A program made the translations under genes and the position numbers. From Halopseudomonas maritima (GTDB taxonomy: Bacteria > Pseudomonadota > Gammaproteobacteria > Pseudomonadales > Pseudomonadaceae), in assembly GCF_021545785.1 (NCBI RefSeq), contig NZ_CP079801.1, positions 2,662,001 through 2,726,000 of the forward strand: 64,000 bases of DNA, read 5' to 3'. Position 1 is the first letter of the stretch, and the number at the start of each line of letters is the position of its first letter. The notes under the pieces were generated by a model that saw only the letters and a list, made by a program, of their open reading frames with translations, searched no databases and was not told where the DNA came from. Positions 7,713 through 16,048 of the stretch are shown here, one piece after another.

Positions 7713-8615
7713 ATGAACGTATTACTGACCGGCGGTACCGGTCTGATCGGGCGGCAGCTGTGCCGCCAACTGACTGCGGCCGGACATCAGGTAACTGTCT
7801 GGAGCCGGCGTCCGGGTGAGGTTGCAACATTGTGTGGCGCGCAGGTGCGCGGCATCGCCAGCCTTGAACAGTTGGATGATGATGCGCTGGATGCGGTGAT
7901 CAATCTGGCGGGCGCGCCCGTCGCGGACCGGCGCTGGAGTGACGAGCGCAAGGCTGTGCTATGGCAGAGCCGGGTGACCCTGACCGAGCAATTGGTGCAG
8001 TGGCTTGGCCAGCGTGCCCAACGCCCTGACGTGCTGGTCAGTGCGTCGGCGGTGGGCTGGTATGGCGACGGTGGCGATACACCGCTGACCGAGTCCAGCC
8101 CGGCGAAGGCAGAATACACGCACACGCTTTGTGATGCCTGGGAGGCGGCGGCGCGTCGAGCAGCGTCCTACGGTATTCGCGTATGTGTGCTGCGTCTGGG
8201 GCTGGTATTGGCTCCGGACGGCGGTTTTTTGGCTCGCATGCGGGTGCCTTTCAGTTTGGGGCTGGGCGGGCCGCTGGGGGCTGGCAAGCAGTACATGTCT
8301 TGGGTGCATCATAGCGATGTCGAGGCGTTGCTGCTGTGGCTGATGGAAACCGCCGATTGTCGGGGTGTTTACAACGGTACGGCGCCGGCGCCGGTCACCA
8401 ACTCGGAATTCAGTGCGGCACTGGGCAAGGCGCTGGGCCGCCCGGCAGTGCTACCAGCGCCGTCGCCGGTATTGAAGTTGGCGTTGGGGGAAATGGCTCG
8501 GCTGTTGCTGACCGGTCAGCGCGCGCTGCCTGCCAAGGCTGAGCAACAGGGGTTTGTATTTCGCTACCCGCAGCTGGACGCCGCCTTGGCGCAGGTGCTG
8601 CAAAAGCGGGAGTAA
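7713..8615 (+). CDS. TIGR01777 family NAD(P)-binding epimerase-like protein
   Basis: This 300-residue extended-SDR protein begins MNVLLTGGTGLIGRQL. INLAGAPVADRRWS and SASAVGWYGDGG follow, the hallmark blocks of TIGR01777 (YfcH/cell-division-inhibitor SulA-named family). A DUF1731-like C-terminal region is present (PAVLPAPSPVLKLALGEMA). The family's catalytic role is unproven. It precedes ferrochelatase by 27 bp and is probably co-transcribed with it, a linkage I recall from P. aeruginosa, where the MerR/photolyase pair is also close by. AGGGAG lies 7 nt before the ATG. Confidence 0.92.
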   Translation: MNVLLTGGTGLIGRQLCRQLTAAGHQVTVWSRRPGEVATLCGAQVRGIASLEQLDDDALDAVINLAGAPVADRRWSDERKAVLWQSRVTLTEQLVQWLGQRAQRPDVLVSASAVGWYGDGGDTPLTESSPAKAEYTHTLCDAWEAAARRAASYGIRVCVLRLGLVLAPDGGFLARMRVPFSLGLGGPLGAGKQYMSWVHHSDVEALLLWLMETADCRGVYNGTAPAPVTNSEFSAALGKALGRPAVLPAPSPVLKLALGEMARLLLTGQRALPAKAEQQGFVFRYPQLDAALAQVLQKRE

Positions 8616-8642
8616 TGGTGATCAATTTGCTGGAGTCTGTAG

Positions 8643-9665
8643 ATGTCTGAACGTGGGGTTTTGCTGGTCAATCTGGGCTCGCCCAAGAGTACTCAGGTGG
8701 CCGATGTGCGACGCTATCTGAATCAGTTCCTGATGGATCCCTATGTAGTAGACCTGCCCTGGCCGGCGCGTCGGCTGCTGGTCAGCCTGATATTGCTTAC
8801 GCGCCCCAAGGCGTCGGCGCATGCCTATGCCTCAATCTGGTGGGAGGATGGCTCGCCCTTGTTGGTGATTAGCCGCCGGGTGCAACAGGCCTTGCAGCAA
8901 CAGCTGGAGATGCCGGTGGAGCTGGCAATGCGCTACGGCGAACCCTCCATTGAACGGGGGCTGCTGGCGCTGGCGGCGCAGCCTGGGGTGCGTGAGGTGC
9001 TGTTTATGCCGCAGTACCCGCAGCATGCTGACAGCACCATCACTACCTCGGTGCAGGAGGCGCAGCGGGTCATCCAGCAGCATGGTCTGGATCTTCGCTT
9101 GACCGTCGTGCCGGCATTTTATGACCGCCCCGACTATCTCGCAGCGCTGGCCGACACCATGCGACCCTATCTGGCGCAGGGCTTTGATCACCTGCTGTTG
9201 AGCTACCACGGCTTGCCCGAGCGACACCTGCGCAAGGCCGATCCGACCGGCTCGCATTGTCTGGCATCCGCCGATTGCTGTGAGCGCCCCTCGGCGGCCC
9301 ACGCCATCTGTTATCGTGCGCACTGCAGTTATGTCAGCCGTGAGCTGGCTGCCCGTCTGGAGTTGGCGCCAGAGCAATGCTCGATGGCATTCCAGTCTCG
9401 ACTGGGGCGCGACAAGTGGATTGAGCCCTACACGGAAAACCGTATCGACGAGCTGGCAGCTCAGGGCGTCAAGCGGCTGCTGGTCGCCTGCCCGGCCTTT
9501 GTGGCTGACTGCATCGAGACGCTGGAGGAGATTGGTGACCGCGCACGCGAGCAGTTTGTCGCCGCAGGCGGGGAAGAACTGGTGCTGATCCCCTGCCTGA
9601 ACGATGACCCGCAATGGGTCAAGGTGCTTGCCGACTGGGCGCGGAACACGCCCACTCAGGCCTGA
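8643..9665 (+). CDS. hemH: ferrochelatase
   Basis: Ferrochelatase inserts Fe(II) into protoporphyrin IX in the last step of protoheme synthesis. The protein has 340 residues, normal for the family. It opens GVLLVNLGSPKS, has the conserved active-site His in LLSYHGLPERHLRKADP (about residue 195), and has the acidic site in FVADCIETLEEI near residue 290. Cysteines around residues 205-225 (HCLASADCCER, CYRAHC) resemble the [2Fe-2S] cysteine sets of some bacterial ferrochelatases, but their role here is unproven. It follows the epimerase gene directly and converges with the lysE-like gene. Placing heme synthesis beside light-response genes is sensible because porphyrins are photosensitisers. Confidence 0.97.
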   Translation: MSERGVLLVNLGSPKSTQVADVRRYLNQFLMDPYVVDLPWPARRLLVSLILLTRPKASAHAYASIWWEDGSPLLVISRRVQQALQQQLEMPVELAMRYGEPSIERGLLALAAQPGVREVLFMPQYPQHADSTITTSVQEAQRVIQQHGLDLRLTVVPAFYDRPDYLAALADTMRPYLAQGFDHLLLSYHGLPERHLRKADPTGSHCLASADCCERPSAAHAICYRAHCSYVSRELAARLELAPEQCSMAFQSRLGRDKWIEPYTENRIDELAAQGVKRLLVACPAFVADCIETLEEIGDRAREQFVAAGGEELVLIPCLNDDPQWVKVLADWARNTPTQA

Positions 9666-9671
9666 GCTCGG

Positions 9672-9686
9672 CGCGGCTCAGCCGCG
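9672..9686. terminator. hairpin between convergent hemH and lysE-like genes
   Basis: CGCGGCT and AGCCGCG pair perfectly around a single C, so the effective loop is larger. The TCA that encodes the minus-strand stop (9678-9680) is at the centre. On the plus strand it is followed by TTTG, a minimal U-run that could serve hemH. It probably acts in both directions, but weakly by canonical criteria. Confidence 0.5.
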
Positions 9687-10310
9687 TTTGATCCAGTGCG
9701 ACAGGGCGATGTGCAGCCCCAAGGCGACCAGTACGCCACCCATCATTCGATCAAACCAGTGCCCCATGCGGTGGAAGCCGCGACGCACTGCGTCGCGGCT
9801 GAACAGTAGGGCTACCAGGCAGAACCAGGCGCCCGTCGCTACGGCCAGATACACGCCGTAGCCTGCCTGCACCAGCAGCGGAGTGTCGTGACTGATTACC
9901 ACGGTGAACAGCGAGAGAAAGAACAGCGTTGCCTTGGGGTTGAGGCCGTTGGTGATAAAGCCCTGACGAAACGCCTGCGCGGTGCTCATGCTGCGCTGCT
10001 TGCTGACCTGCTGGGCAGCCGAGACGGGCTGGGCGCGCAGGGCGCGAAAACCGATGTAAATTAGGTAGGCCCCAGCCAACAGCTTGAGCAGATTGAACAG
10101 CCAGATCGACTGCGACACAATCAGGCCAATGCCCAGCAGCGAGTAGGTTACGTGCAGGAAAATGGCGCTGCCAACACCGGCTGCGGTGTACAGGCCGGCG
10201 CGGTGCCCGGCGCTGACGCTATTGCGAATTACCACGGCAAAATCCGGTCCTGGGCTGATTACGGCGAGCAGGTGGACCAGTGCCACCAGCGCAAATTCAT
10301 TCCAATACAT
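9678..10310 (-). CDS. LysE/RhtB family amino-acid or metabolite exporter
   Basis: This 210-residue inner-membrane protein has about six hydrophobic segments. The N-terminal HLLAVISPGPDFAVVIRNSVSAGHRAGL is the diagnostic LysE/RhtB motif, and QGFITNGLNPKATLFFLSLF is the second conserved block. Members export amino acids, homoserine lactone or related metabolites; the substrate cannot be told from sequence. It is divergent from the dehydrogenase at 10376, with 65 bp between starts, and converges on hemH. Confidence 0.92.
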   Translation of the reverse strand: MYWNEFALVALVHLLAVISPGPDFAVVIRNSVSAGHRAGLYTAAGVGSAIFLHVTYSLLGIGLIVSQSIWLFNLLKLLAGAYLIYIGFRALRAQPVSAAQQVSKQRSMSTAQAFRQGFITNGLNPKATLFFLSLFTVVISHDTPLLVQAGYGVYLAVATGAWFCLVALLFSRDAVRRGFHRMGHWFDRMMGGVLVALGLHIALSHWIKRG

Positions 10311-10375
10311 TGCAGGGCCTCCTATGGGCGGGCGATTATACTGCGCCGTCTCCCTGCAATACAGGTACAGCCAGC

Positions 10376-11341
10376 ATGCAAGAAGGTCTCTCCACCGTTT
10401 TCCTCGATCGTGCCAGCCTCGACCAGGGCGACCTGGATCTGAGTGCGCTGGAAGGCACAGCGAGTGTCTTCACCAGTTATCCGCGCACGGCTGCCCGCGA
10501 GGTCGGCGAGCGGCTGCAGGGGCAGCAGGTGGTGATCACTAACAAGGTGGTGATTGACCGCGCACTGATGCAGGCCAACCCGCAGCTTAAGCTGATTCTT
10601 ATTGCTGCGACCGGTACCAACAATGTCGACCTGCAGGCGGCGCGTGAGCAGGGCATCGTGGTGTGCAACTGTCAGGCCTACGGTACCCCGGCGGTGGCGC
10701 AGCACACCTTGATGCTGATGCTGGTGCTGATTACCCGATTTGAGTCCTACCGTGAGGCGGTGCGCGGCGGCGCCTGGCAACGCAGCGAGCAATTCTGCCT
10801 GCTGGACTACCCCATTGGCGAGTTGTCTGGCCGCACCCTGGGTATTCTTGGCTACGGCGAGCTGGGGCAGGCGGTGGGGCGGCTGGCTGAGGCCTTTGGC
10901 ATGCGCGTGCTGGTGGGCGCCTTGCCCGGGCGTGAGCGGGAAGGGCGCCCGGCGCTGGAGCGCCTGCTGCCAGAGGTCGATGTACTCAGCCTGCACTGCC
11001 CGTTGACCGAGTCAACCCGCGACCTTATCGGGGCGCCTGAACTGGCGCTGATGAAGCCGGGCAGTCTGGTGATCAATGCCGGGCGCGGTGGGCTGGTCAA
11101 TGAGGTCGCGCTGGCGGCGGCGCTGCGCTCCGGACACTTGGGCGGCGCGGCCTGTGATGTGCTGACGGTCGAGCCGCCGGTCGATGGCAATCCGCTACTC
11201 GACGCGGATTTGCCGAACCTGGTGATTACGCCGCACAGTGCCTGGGGCAGTCGCGAAGCGCGCCAGCGTATTGTTGGGCAACTGCGTGACAACTTGCTCG
11301 GCTTTGTCGCTGGCCGGGCTCCGCGCCAAGTCGGCATCTGA
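10376..11341 (+). CDS. D-2-hydroxyacid dehydrogenase (glycerate dehydrogenase type)
   Basis: The protein has 321 residues. A substrate-binding domain (ITNKVVIDRALMQANP, LILIAATGTNNVDL) is followed by the NAD-binding motif LGILGYGELGQAVG near residue 152 and the catalytic Arg, Glu and His segments (INAGRGGLVNE, DVLTVEPP, VITPHSAWGS). This is the hydroxypyruvate reductase/glycerate dehydrogenase pattern, reducing hydroxypyruvate or a related 2-ketoacid. The open frame extends upstream to 10280. The ATG at 10376 is chosen because the upstream part overlaps the divergent promoter region and is not family-like. Confidence 0.9.
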   Translation: MQEGLSTVFLDRASLDQGDLDLSALEGTASVFTSYPRTAAREVGERLQGQQVVITNKVVIDRALMQANPQLKLILIAATGTNNVDLQAAREQGIVVCNCQAYGTPAVAQHTLMLMLVLITRFESYREAVRGGAWQRSEQFCLLDYPIGELSGRTLGILGYGELGQAVGRLAEAFGMRVLVGALPGREREGRPALERLLPEVDVLSLHCPLTESTRDLIGAPELALMKPGSLVINAGRGGLVNEVALAAALRSGHLGGAACDVLTVEPPVDGNPLLDADLPNLVITPHSAWGSREARQRIVGQLRDNLLGFVAGRAPRQVGI

Positions 11342-11370
11342 TAACTCCCTCACACCGCTGTCGCCGCCCT

Positions 11371-11521
11371 CACCCATAAGGGTGGTGGTGGTCTGGGAGC
11401 CTCCTTTTACGGTGAACGGCGTCATCGGATGACGTTCGCCGGGTACCTGCAGTCCGGCTGATCCGCCACGGAATCAGGGCCTGCAGGTGTTGCTGCGCAG
11501 GTCCACTGGCACAGGACCTGC
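11371..11521 (+). promoter_or_regulatory. highly structured leader of the minor-pilin operon, with SD-sequestering hairpin
   Basis: Four stems follow one another. CACCC/GGGTG is at 11371-11384. CGGTGAA/TTCGCCG enclosing CGTCAT/ATGACG is at 11410-11441. ACCTGCAG/CTGCAGGT enclosing CTGATCCG/CGGAATCAG (bulged A) is at 11445-11488. GCAGGTCC/GGACCTGC is at 11497-11521. The right arm of the last stem overlaps the only plausible Shine-Dalgarno (AGGA, 11513-11516), 8 nt before the pilV ATG. This suggests RNA-level control of pilin translation. It matches no riboswitch consensus I know. Confidence 0.55.
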
Positions 11522-11524
11522 CTC

Positions 11525-11989
11525 ATGCTGGCCAATCACTCGTCCGCCTGCGGCCCGCCGGCCCAGCGCGGCTTTTCGCTGCTCGAAGTGCTGGTGGCAC
11601 TGCTGCTGACCACGCTGGGTGTATTCGGTGCCATCGGCTTGCAGCTCAACGCCCTGCGCTTCAGCGCCGATAGCGCGCACCGCGCCCAGGCGCTGCTGAT
11701 TACCAATGACCTGCTTGAACGCATGCGTGCCAATCGCGGTGCCTTGCCGCTGTATGCCATGACGGTCACCGGGGACTGCCCTGAGCAGACCGCAGAAAAC
11801 CTGCCCTTGCTGCAACAGGATCGCGCTGACTTTGCCAGCGCCGTGACCTGTCAGTTGCCCGACGGTGAGGCGCGAGTAACGGTAGAGCAGGGTGTGGCAC
11901 GTGTGTTGCTGCGTTGGTCGCAGGCACGCATCAGTGAGCAGGGCCCTGCCCGCCTGCAGCTTGATGTGCATATCGGAGAGCAGCCGTGA
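11525..11989 (+). CDS. pilV: type IV pilus minor pilin PilV
   Basis: This 154-residue prepilin has an unusually long, Cys-containing leader of 16 residues ending at QRG, cleaved before FSLLEVLVALLLTTLG. Glu is at +5 of the mature protein. The TNDLLERMRANRG segment after the helix is typical of PilV. Minor pilins prime pilus assembly at the inner membrane and form the tip complex with PilY1. No alternative in-frame start lies between the ATG and the cleavage site. It heads the pilVWX-pilY1-pilE operon and overlaps pilW by 4 bp (GTGA). Two Cys (DC and TC segments) may form the C-terminal disulfide. Confidence 0.9.
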   Translation: MLANHSSACGPPAQRGFSLLEVLVALLLTTLGVFGAIGLQLNALRFSADSAHRAQALLITNDLLERMRANRGALPLYAMTVTGDCPEQTAENLPLLQQDRADFASAVTCQLPDGEARVTVEQGVARVLLRWSQARISEQGPARLQLDVHIGEQP

Positions 11990-12744
11990 GCTGCCGGCTT
12001 AGCGGCTTCGGCCTGGTCGAACTGCTGGTATCCATGGCGCTCGGGCTGCTGCTGACCATGGCCTTGATGCAGACCTTGTTGGGCAGCCGCGACAGTCTGG
12101 TACTACTGCGCCACGGTAATCAGTTGCAGGAGGATGCGCGCTATCTGATGGGGCGTTTGGCCAGTGACCTGCGTGCGGCCGGCAGTGAAGGCTGCCTCGA
12201 TCTGCAGCTCAGTTCGGGGTTGGCGCTGCCAGCGCCGCTGGCGCAGCCGATCAGCTATCAAGATGGTGTGCTGCAGATTGTTACCGCCTTGCCGGTCTGG
12301 ATTCAGGTCAACGCGCCCGCAGGCTATCGCCCCGGCAGCTTTGGCGCTCGCTGGCTGGTAGCTGGCAATTGCCGTGACCGGGTGACCATCGCGCAGGATG
12401 AGCTGCAGTTGCTGCCCGGTGACTGGCTGCTGGCGCTACGTCAGCTGGAATACCGCCAGCAGGGCGACCGGGTGCAGGTGCGCCTCAATGGCAGCGGCAA
12501 CTTTGAAACGCTGATTGAGCAGGTGGTGGATTTTCGCGTGCAGTTTGCCCTGGCAGCAGACGCCGATTCGCCCGATGCCAGCGGCCGCTACCAGCCAACG
12601 CTTACGCCTGGGGAGCAACCCCGGCTGCGCAGTGTGCGAGTAAGTCTGGCGCTCAGTGACAACCCGAGCAGCCCGCAGGCCGGGCGCCTGCTAACCCAGC
12701 ACTTCACGCAGGTTACCCGCCTGCGCAACCGACCTGACCAATAA
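11986..12744 (+). CDS. pilW: type IV pilus minor pilin PilW
   Basis: The prepilin has 252 residues and a GTG start overlapping the pilV stop. The cleavage site is LSG before FGLVELLVSMALGLLL, with Glu at +5. The helix is followed by QEDARYLMGRLASDLRAAGSEGC, a characteristic PilW region including one of the conserved cysteines. PilW joins PilV and PilX in the priming/tip complex of the pilus. A 9-bp gap separates it from pilX. Confidence 0.9.
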   Translation: MSCRLSGFGLVELLVSMALGLLLTMALMQTLLGSRDSLVLLRHGNQLQEDARYLMGRLASDLRAAGSEGCLDLQLSSGLALPAPLAQPISYQDGVLQIVTALPVWIQVNAPAGYRPGSFGARWLVAGNCRDRVTIAQDELQLLPGDWLLALRQLEYRQQGDRVQVRLNGSGNFETLIEQVVDFRVQFALAADADSPDASGRYQPTLTPGEQPRLRSVRVSLALSDNPSSPQAGRLLTQHFTQVTRLRNRPDQ

Positions 12745-12753
12745 GGGAGTGAT

Positions 12754-13212
12754 ATGAGCAGGCAACCTTCGTTCCGGCCGCAGCAGGGCGCCGCCCTGCT
12801 GATCAGCCTGGTGTTTTTGCTGCTGATGGTGGTGGGCGCACATGCGGCTGTACGCGGCGCTACCCATCAGCAGCGCCAGGTTGCCAATCTGGCCCAGCGC
12901 CAACTCGGTTTTCAAGCTGCCGAAAGCGCATTGCGCACGCTGGAGGCTCAGATTCGGGCGCAGGAGCTGGGCCTGCCCGGCCAAGCCTGCAGCGGGGCTG
13001 ACTGCAATCTGGCCGATACTGGCTGGCAAAGCCTTGCCTCTGCCGAAACCGGGGTGGCGGTGGCCTATCGAGTTGACTGGCTGGGCAGCAGTGCGATACC
13101 GGCCCAGCTGCAACACAGCGGTGAGTCGCAGGTGTATCGACTTAGCGTGCGCAGTGAAACCGGGCGTCGTCGCACCGAGCTGGAGGCTGTGTATGCACTG
13201 GCCTATCAGTAA
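12754..13212 (+). CDS. pilX: type IV pilus minor pilin PilX
   Basis: The prepilin has 152 residues. The leader ends QQG before AALLISLVFLLLMVVG. The +5 position is hydrophobic, not Glu, as is usual for PilX and GspK-like pilins that cap the assembly. LGFQAAESALRTLEAQI matches the PilX N-terminal domain. Cys residues in GQACSGADCNLAD may form a disulfide. It overlaps the pilY1 start by 20 bp. It is shorter than typical P. aeruginosa PilX, with a compact C-terminal domain. Confidence 0.88.
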   Translation: MSRQPSFRPQQGAALLISLVFLLLMVVGAHAAVRGATHQQRQVANLAQRQLGFQAAESALRTLEAQIRAQELGLPGQACSGADCNLADTGWQSLASAETGVAVAYRVDWLGSSAIPAQLQHSGESQVYRLSVRSETGRRRTELEAVYALAYQ

Positions 13213-16048
13213 GCTGGCAACCTTGCTATTGGGTGCCGTGCCTACTGCTGCACTGGCCTTTCAGCCGATCAGCGGCCCGGTGAGTACGCGTAGCGCCGCC
13301 CCGGCCAATGTGATCCTGCTGCTGGATAACTCCTCCAGCATGGTGTTGAACAGCACAGGCGGACGCACTCGTTTGGCGGTTATGCAAGAAGCCGCCAGTC
13401 AACTGCTGCACCAGCACCGCGACCTGCGATTTGGCCTGTTTGCCTTTAACCCGGCCTCGGGAACGGGCGCGCAGCGTGACACGGCCGGTGGACGCCTGCT
13501 GGTGCCCGTTGACGGGATTGGGCATGACGCAGCCGGCCTGCAGCACCTGCAACAGCTCGAGCAGGCCATTGCCAACCTGAGCCCCGCAGCGGGTAACGAC
13601 CCGGACCAGTACACCTGGACGCCGCTGGCCGAAACCCACTATGAGATCAGCCGCTACCTGCGCGGCATGTCTTCCTTCTACGACCCCGCGATACCGCGCT
13701 ACCAGAGCCCTTTGCAGTGGCGCTGCCAGGCCAGTGCCGCGGTTGTGCTGACCGATGGGCTGCCAACTCACGACAGTGTCTTCCCCGTCTCGGCGCAGCA
13801 GGAGCCGGCTGGCCAGAACCCGCACTTGCCGGGCAATTGGCACCTGCCGGACTGGGACGGCGACGCCAGCAACGATACGACTGGCGCAAGCCTGCAGGAC
13901 CCGGGTAGCACCTTTTATCTGGATGATATGGCGGCCTTTGCCCGGGCGCTCGATTTGCGTCACGGCGGCGTGGATGCGGCCGGACAGAGCTGGGACGACC
14001 CGGCCTATCCAGCGCAAAGCCTGCGTACCTACACCCTTGGCTTTGCTATTGATGACCCGCGTTTGCGCGCGGCTGCGCAGGCTGGCGGTGGCCGCTACCT
14101 GAGCGTTGCCGACGCCGGCGGGCTGTCCGCCGCGCTGGGGCACATTGTGGGGGAGGTTGGCGCGCACAGCGGCTTTGTTTCGGCAGTGACGCTGGATGGC
14201 CAGACCCTGAGCGCTGGTCGCTTGCGTGTACGCTCGCAATACCATGCCCGCGACTGGAGCGGTGCGCTCGAGCTGCTGGCGCTGGACAGAAGTGGGGCAG
14301 AACAGGGCGTGATCTGGCGTAGCGACAGCCAGTTTGTACCCGGCGGGCTGCGCGGCCGATACCAGAGCTGGCGTCAGGCTGACGCGTTACAGCCAGCAGG
14401 CCCGGTGACCTTGCGCGGCGCGGGGTTTGGCGCCCTGGCGCCCGCCCAGCAACAGCAGCTACAGGCGATAGCTGCGGGGCTTGGCTTGCCCGGCGCTAGC
14501 GCCGGGCAACAGTTGCTCGACTGGGCGCGCGGTGTACCTATTCCGGGGCTGCGCGCACGCACCCGGCTGCTGGGCGACAGCGTGCGCAGCGCGCCCAGGC
14601 TTCTGATCGCCGGAGCGCCCCTGTTGGCCAGTGAGGAGGCAGACTATCAGGCCTATCTGCAGCAGCGCAGCGCTACGGGTGACCTCTTGCTGGTAGGGGC
14701 CAATGACGGCTTGCTGCACCTGTTCGAGGCGGGCGGTCTGCACCGCTACGCCTATTTACCTGCGGCCCTGCAAGGCAACCTGCAACACTGGGCCGCTCCG
14801 TCCTACGGGGCTGGTTACGGGCATTACTCTGGAGTGGATGGTCAGGTAGCGCTGGCCGATGTGCGCCTGTCGGCAGGCTGGAGCACGCTGGCAGCGGCCG
14901 GGTTGGGTGCCGGCGGCAAAGGGCTGTTTGCTGTCCGGCTATTTGACCAGCGCGATGCAGGTAACGCCCTTGGCGCACTTTGGGAGGTGGAAGCAACGCT
15001 GCCGGGCTGGCAGGCGCTTGGCCATGTATATGCCGCCCCGCAGGTGTTCAACAAGGCTGGGCGTGCGTTGCTGATCACCGGCAACGGCTACGGTAGCGCT
15101 GCGGGCCTGGCCAGTTTGCTGGTGCTGGATGCGGAAACTGGCGAACTGCTCAGGCAATTTGACCTGCCTTCCAGGGCGGGCACGCCCGAGGGCAACGGTT
15201 TGTCTGCCGTGACCCTGCAACGTGATACCAATGAAAACGTCGTGGCAGCGTACGCCGGTGACCTGCACGGGCAGCTGTGGGGCTTTGATCTGAGCGCAGA
15301 CGACCCGCAGCACTGGCAGGTGATCAACCGCAGCGCGCCGCTGTTTGCTGCTCCGCCGGGCCAGCCGCTGACGGCCGCCCCGCTGCTCCACCTAAGCACG
15401 CCGGCCAAGGCGCCACTGCTGCTGTTTGGCAGTGGCCGCCTGTTGGCCCAAGGCGATGCGCAAAGCCGGGAGCAGCAGGCATTCTATGCGCTGCGCCTGG
15501 CGCCCTCGGGGCGAACGTTGAGCGTGGCCGATTTGGCGCAGCGCAGGCTGCAGCAGGGCGACACGGTCAGTAGCCGAAAAGTGGACGGTACTGCGCTGGA
15601 CTGGCGGCAGCAGGCGGGCTGGTATGTGCCGTTGCCGGTGCATTCGGTCAGTGCCGAGCGGGTGGTCGATGCGGCCACGGTCGTGGGTAGCCGGGTGTTG
15701 TTCAGTACGTTGATCCCGCGCCGCAGCGCCGCAGACCCCTGTCGCCACCAGAGCAGTGGCTGGCTGGTGTCGCTGGCGCTGGATACCGGTCTGGCGCCGC
15801 CCTTCGCCAGCCTGGATGGCAACGCCGATCTGCAGGTCAATGAGGCAGACATTGGTGTGGTCGGTATCGAGCTGGATATCGGCCTGCCCGGTCTGCCGCA
15901 GGTACTGCGCGCGGAGGCAGACCCGGAGGTGGCGCTGCCCGGCTGTGAGACTGAGCACTACCTGCTGCAGGGCAGTGAAGGCAGCGCGCTGCTGGCCGGC
16001 GGCGGGCGCTGCGTGTTTGCGCGGATTCACTGGCGGCAATTGCTATGA
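13193..16048 (+). CDS. pilY1: PilY1-like pilus tip adhesin/assembly factor
   Basis: The protein has 951 residues, starting MHWPISKLATLLLG with a Sec signal peptide ending near ALA-F. A von Willebrand A-like domain follows with a DNSSS metal site (residues 45-49). The C-terminal half is the PilY1 beta-propeller (DLLLVGANDGLLHLFEAGG, LLITGNGYGSAAGLASLLVLD). In the loop just before YAGDL (residues 678-686) the family calcium motif DxNxDxVxD reads D-T-N-E-N-V-V-A-A, so two acidic ligands are missing. A second EF-hand-like loop, DGNADLQVNEAD, is at 875-886. The ATG lies inside the end of pilX with GGAGG 6 nt upstream. At 951 residues it is shorter than P. aeruginosa PilY1. Confidence 0.92.
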   Translation: MHWPISKLATLLLGAVPTAALAFQPISGPVSTRSAAPANVILLLDNSSSMVLNSTGGRTRLAVMQEAASQLLHQHRDLRFGLFAFNPASGTGAQRDTAGGRLLVPVDGIGHDAAGLQHLQQLEQAIANLSPAAGNDPDQYTWTPLAETHYEISRYLRGMSSFYDPAIPRYQSPLQWRCQASAAVVLTDGLPTHDSVFPVSAQQEPAGQNPHLPGNWHLPDWDGDASNDTTGASLQDPGSTFYLDDMAAFARALDLRHGGVDAAGQSWDDPAYPAQSLRTYTLGFAIDDPRLRAAAQAGGGRYLSVADAGGLSAALGHIVGEVGAHSGFVSAVTLDGQTLSAGRLRVRSQYHARDWSGALELLALDRSGAEQGVIWRSDSQFVPGGLRGRYQSWRQADALQPAGPVTLRGAGFGALAPAQQQQLQAIAAGLGLPGASAGQQLLDWARGVPIPGLRARTRLLGDSVRSAPRLLIAGAPLLASEEADYQAYLQQRSATGDLLLVGANDGLLHLFEAGGLHRYAYLPAALQGNLQHWAAPSYGAGYGHYSGVDGQVALADVRLSAGWSTLAAAGLGAGGKGLFAVRLFDQRDAGNALGALWEVEATLPGWQALGHVYAAPQVFNKAGRALLITGNGYGSAAGLASLLVLDAETGELLRQFDLPSRAGTPEGNGLSAVTLQRDTNENVVAAYAGDLHGQLWGFDLSADDPQHWQVINRSAPLFAAPPGQPLTAAPLLHLSTPAKAPLLLFGSGRLLAQGDAQSREQQAFYALRLAPSGRTLSVADLAQRRLQQGDTVSSRKVDGTALDWRQQAGWYVPLPVHSVSAERVVDAATVVGSRVLFSTLIPRRSAADPCRHQSSGWLVSLALDTGLAPPFASLDGNADLQVNEADIGVVGIELDIGLPGLPQVLRAEADPEVALPGCETEHYLLQGSEGSALLAGGGRCVFARIHWRQLL

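Noticed and set aside
11371..11521. c-di-GMP-I (GEMM) or cobalamin riboswitch upstream of pilV
   Set aside because: The conserved GEMM core and tetraloop/receptor segments are absent. Some cobalamin-like words occur (TCCGGCTG, GACCTGCC), but the required B12-box order and the GCCACTG...GGGAAGG elements are missing, and pilin genes are not B12 targets. It is kept as an unclassified structured leader.
12842..13192. Upstream extension of pilY1 as part of the protein
   Set aside because: The extension overlaps pilX in another frame and is Arg/Trp/Pro-rich. The signal peptide begins only at 13193.
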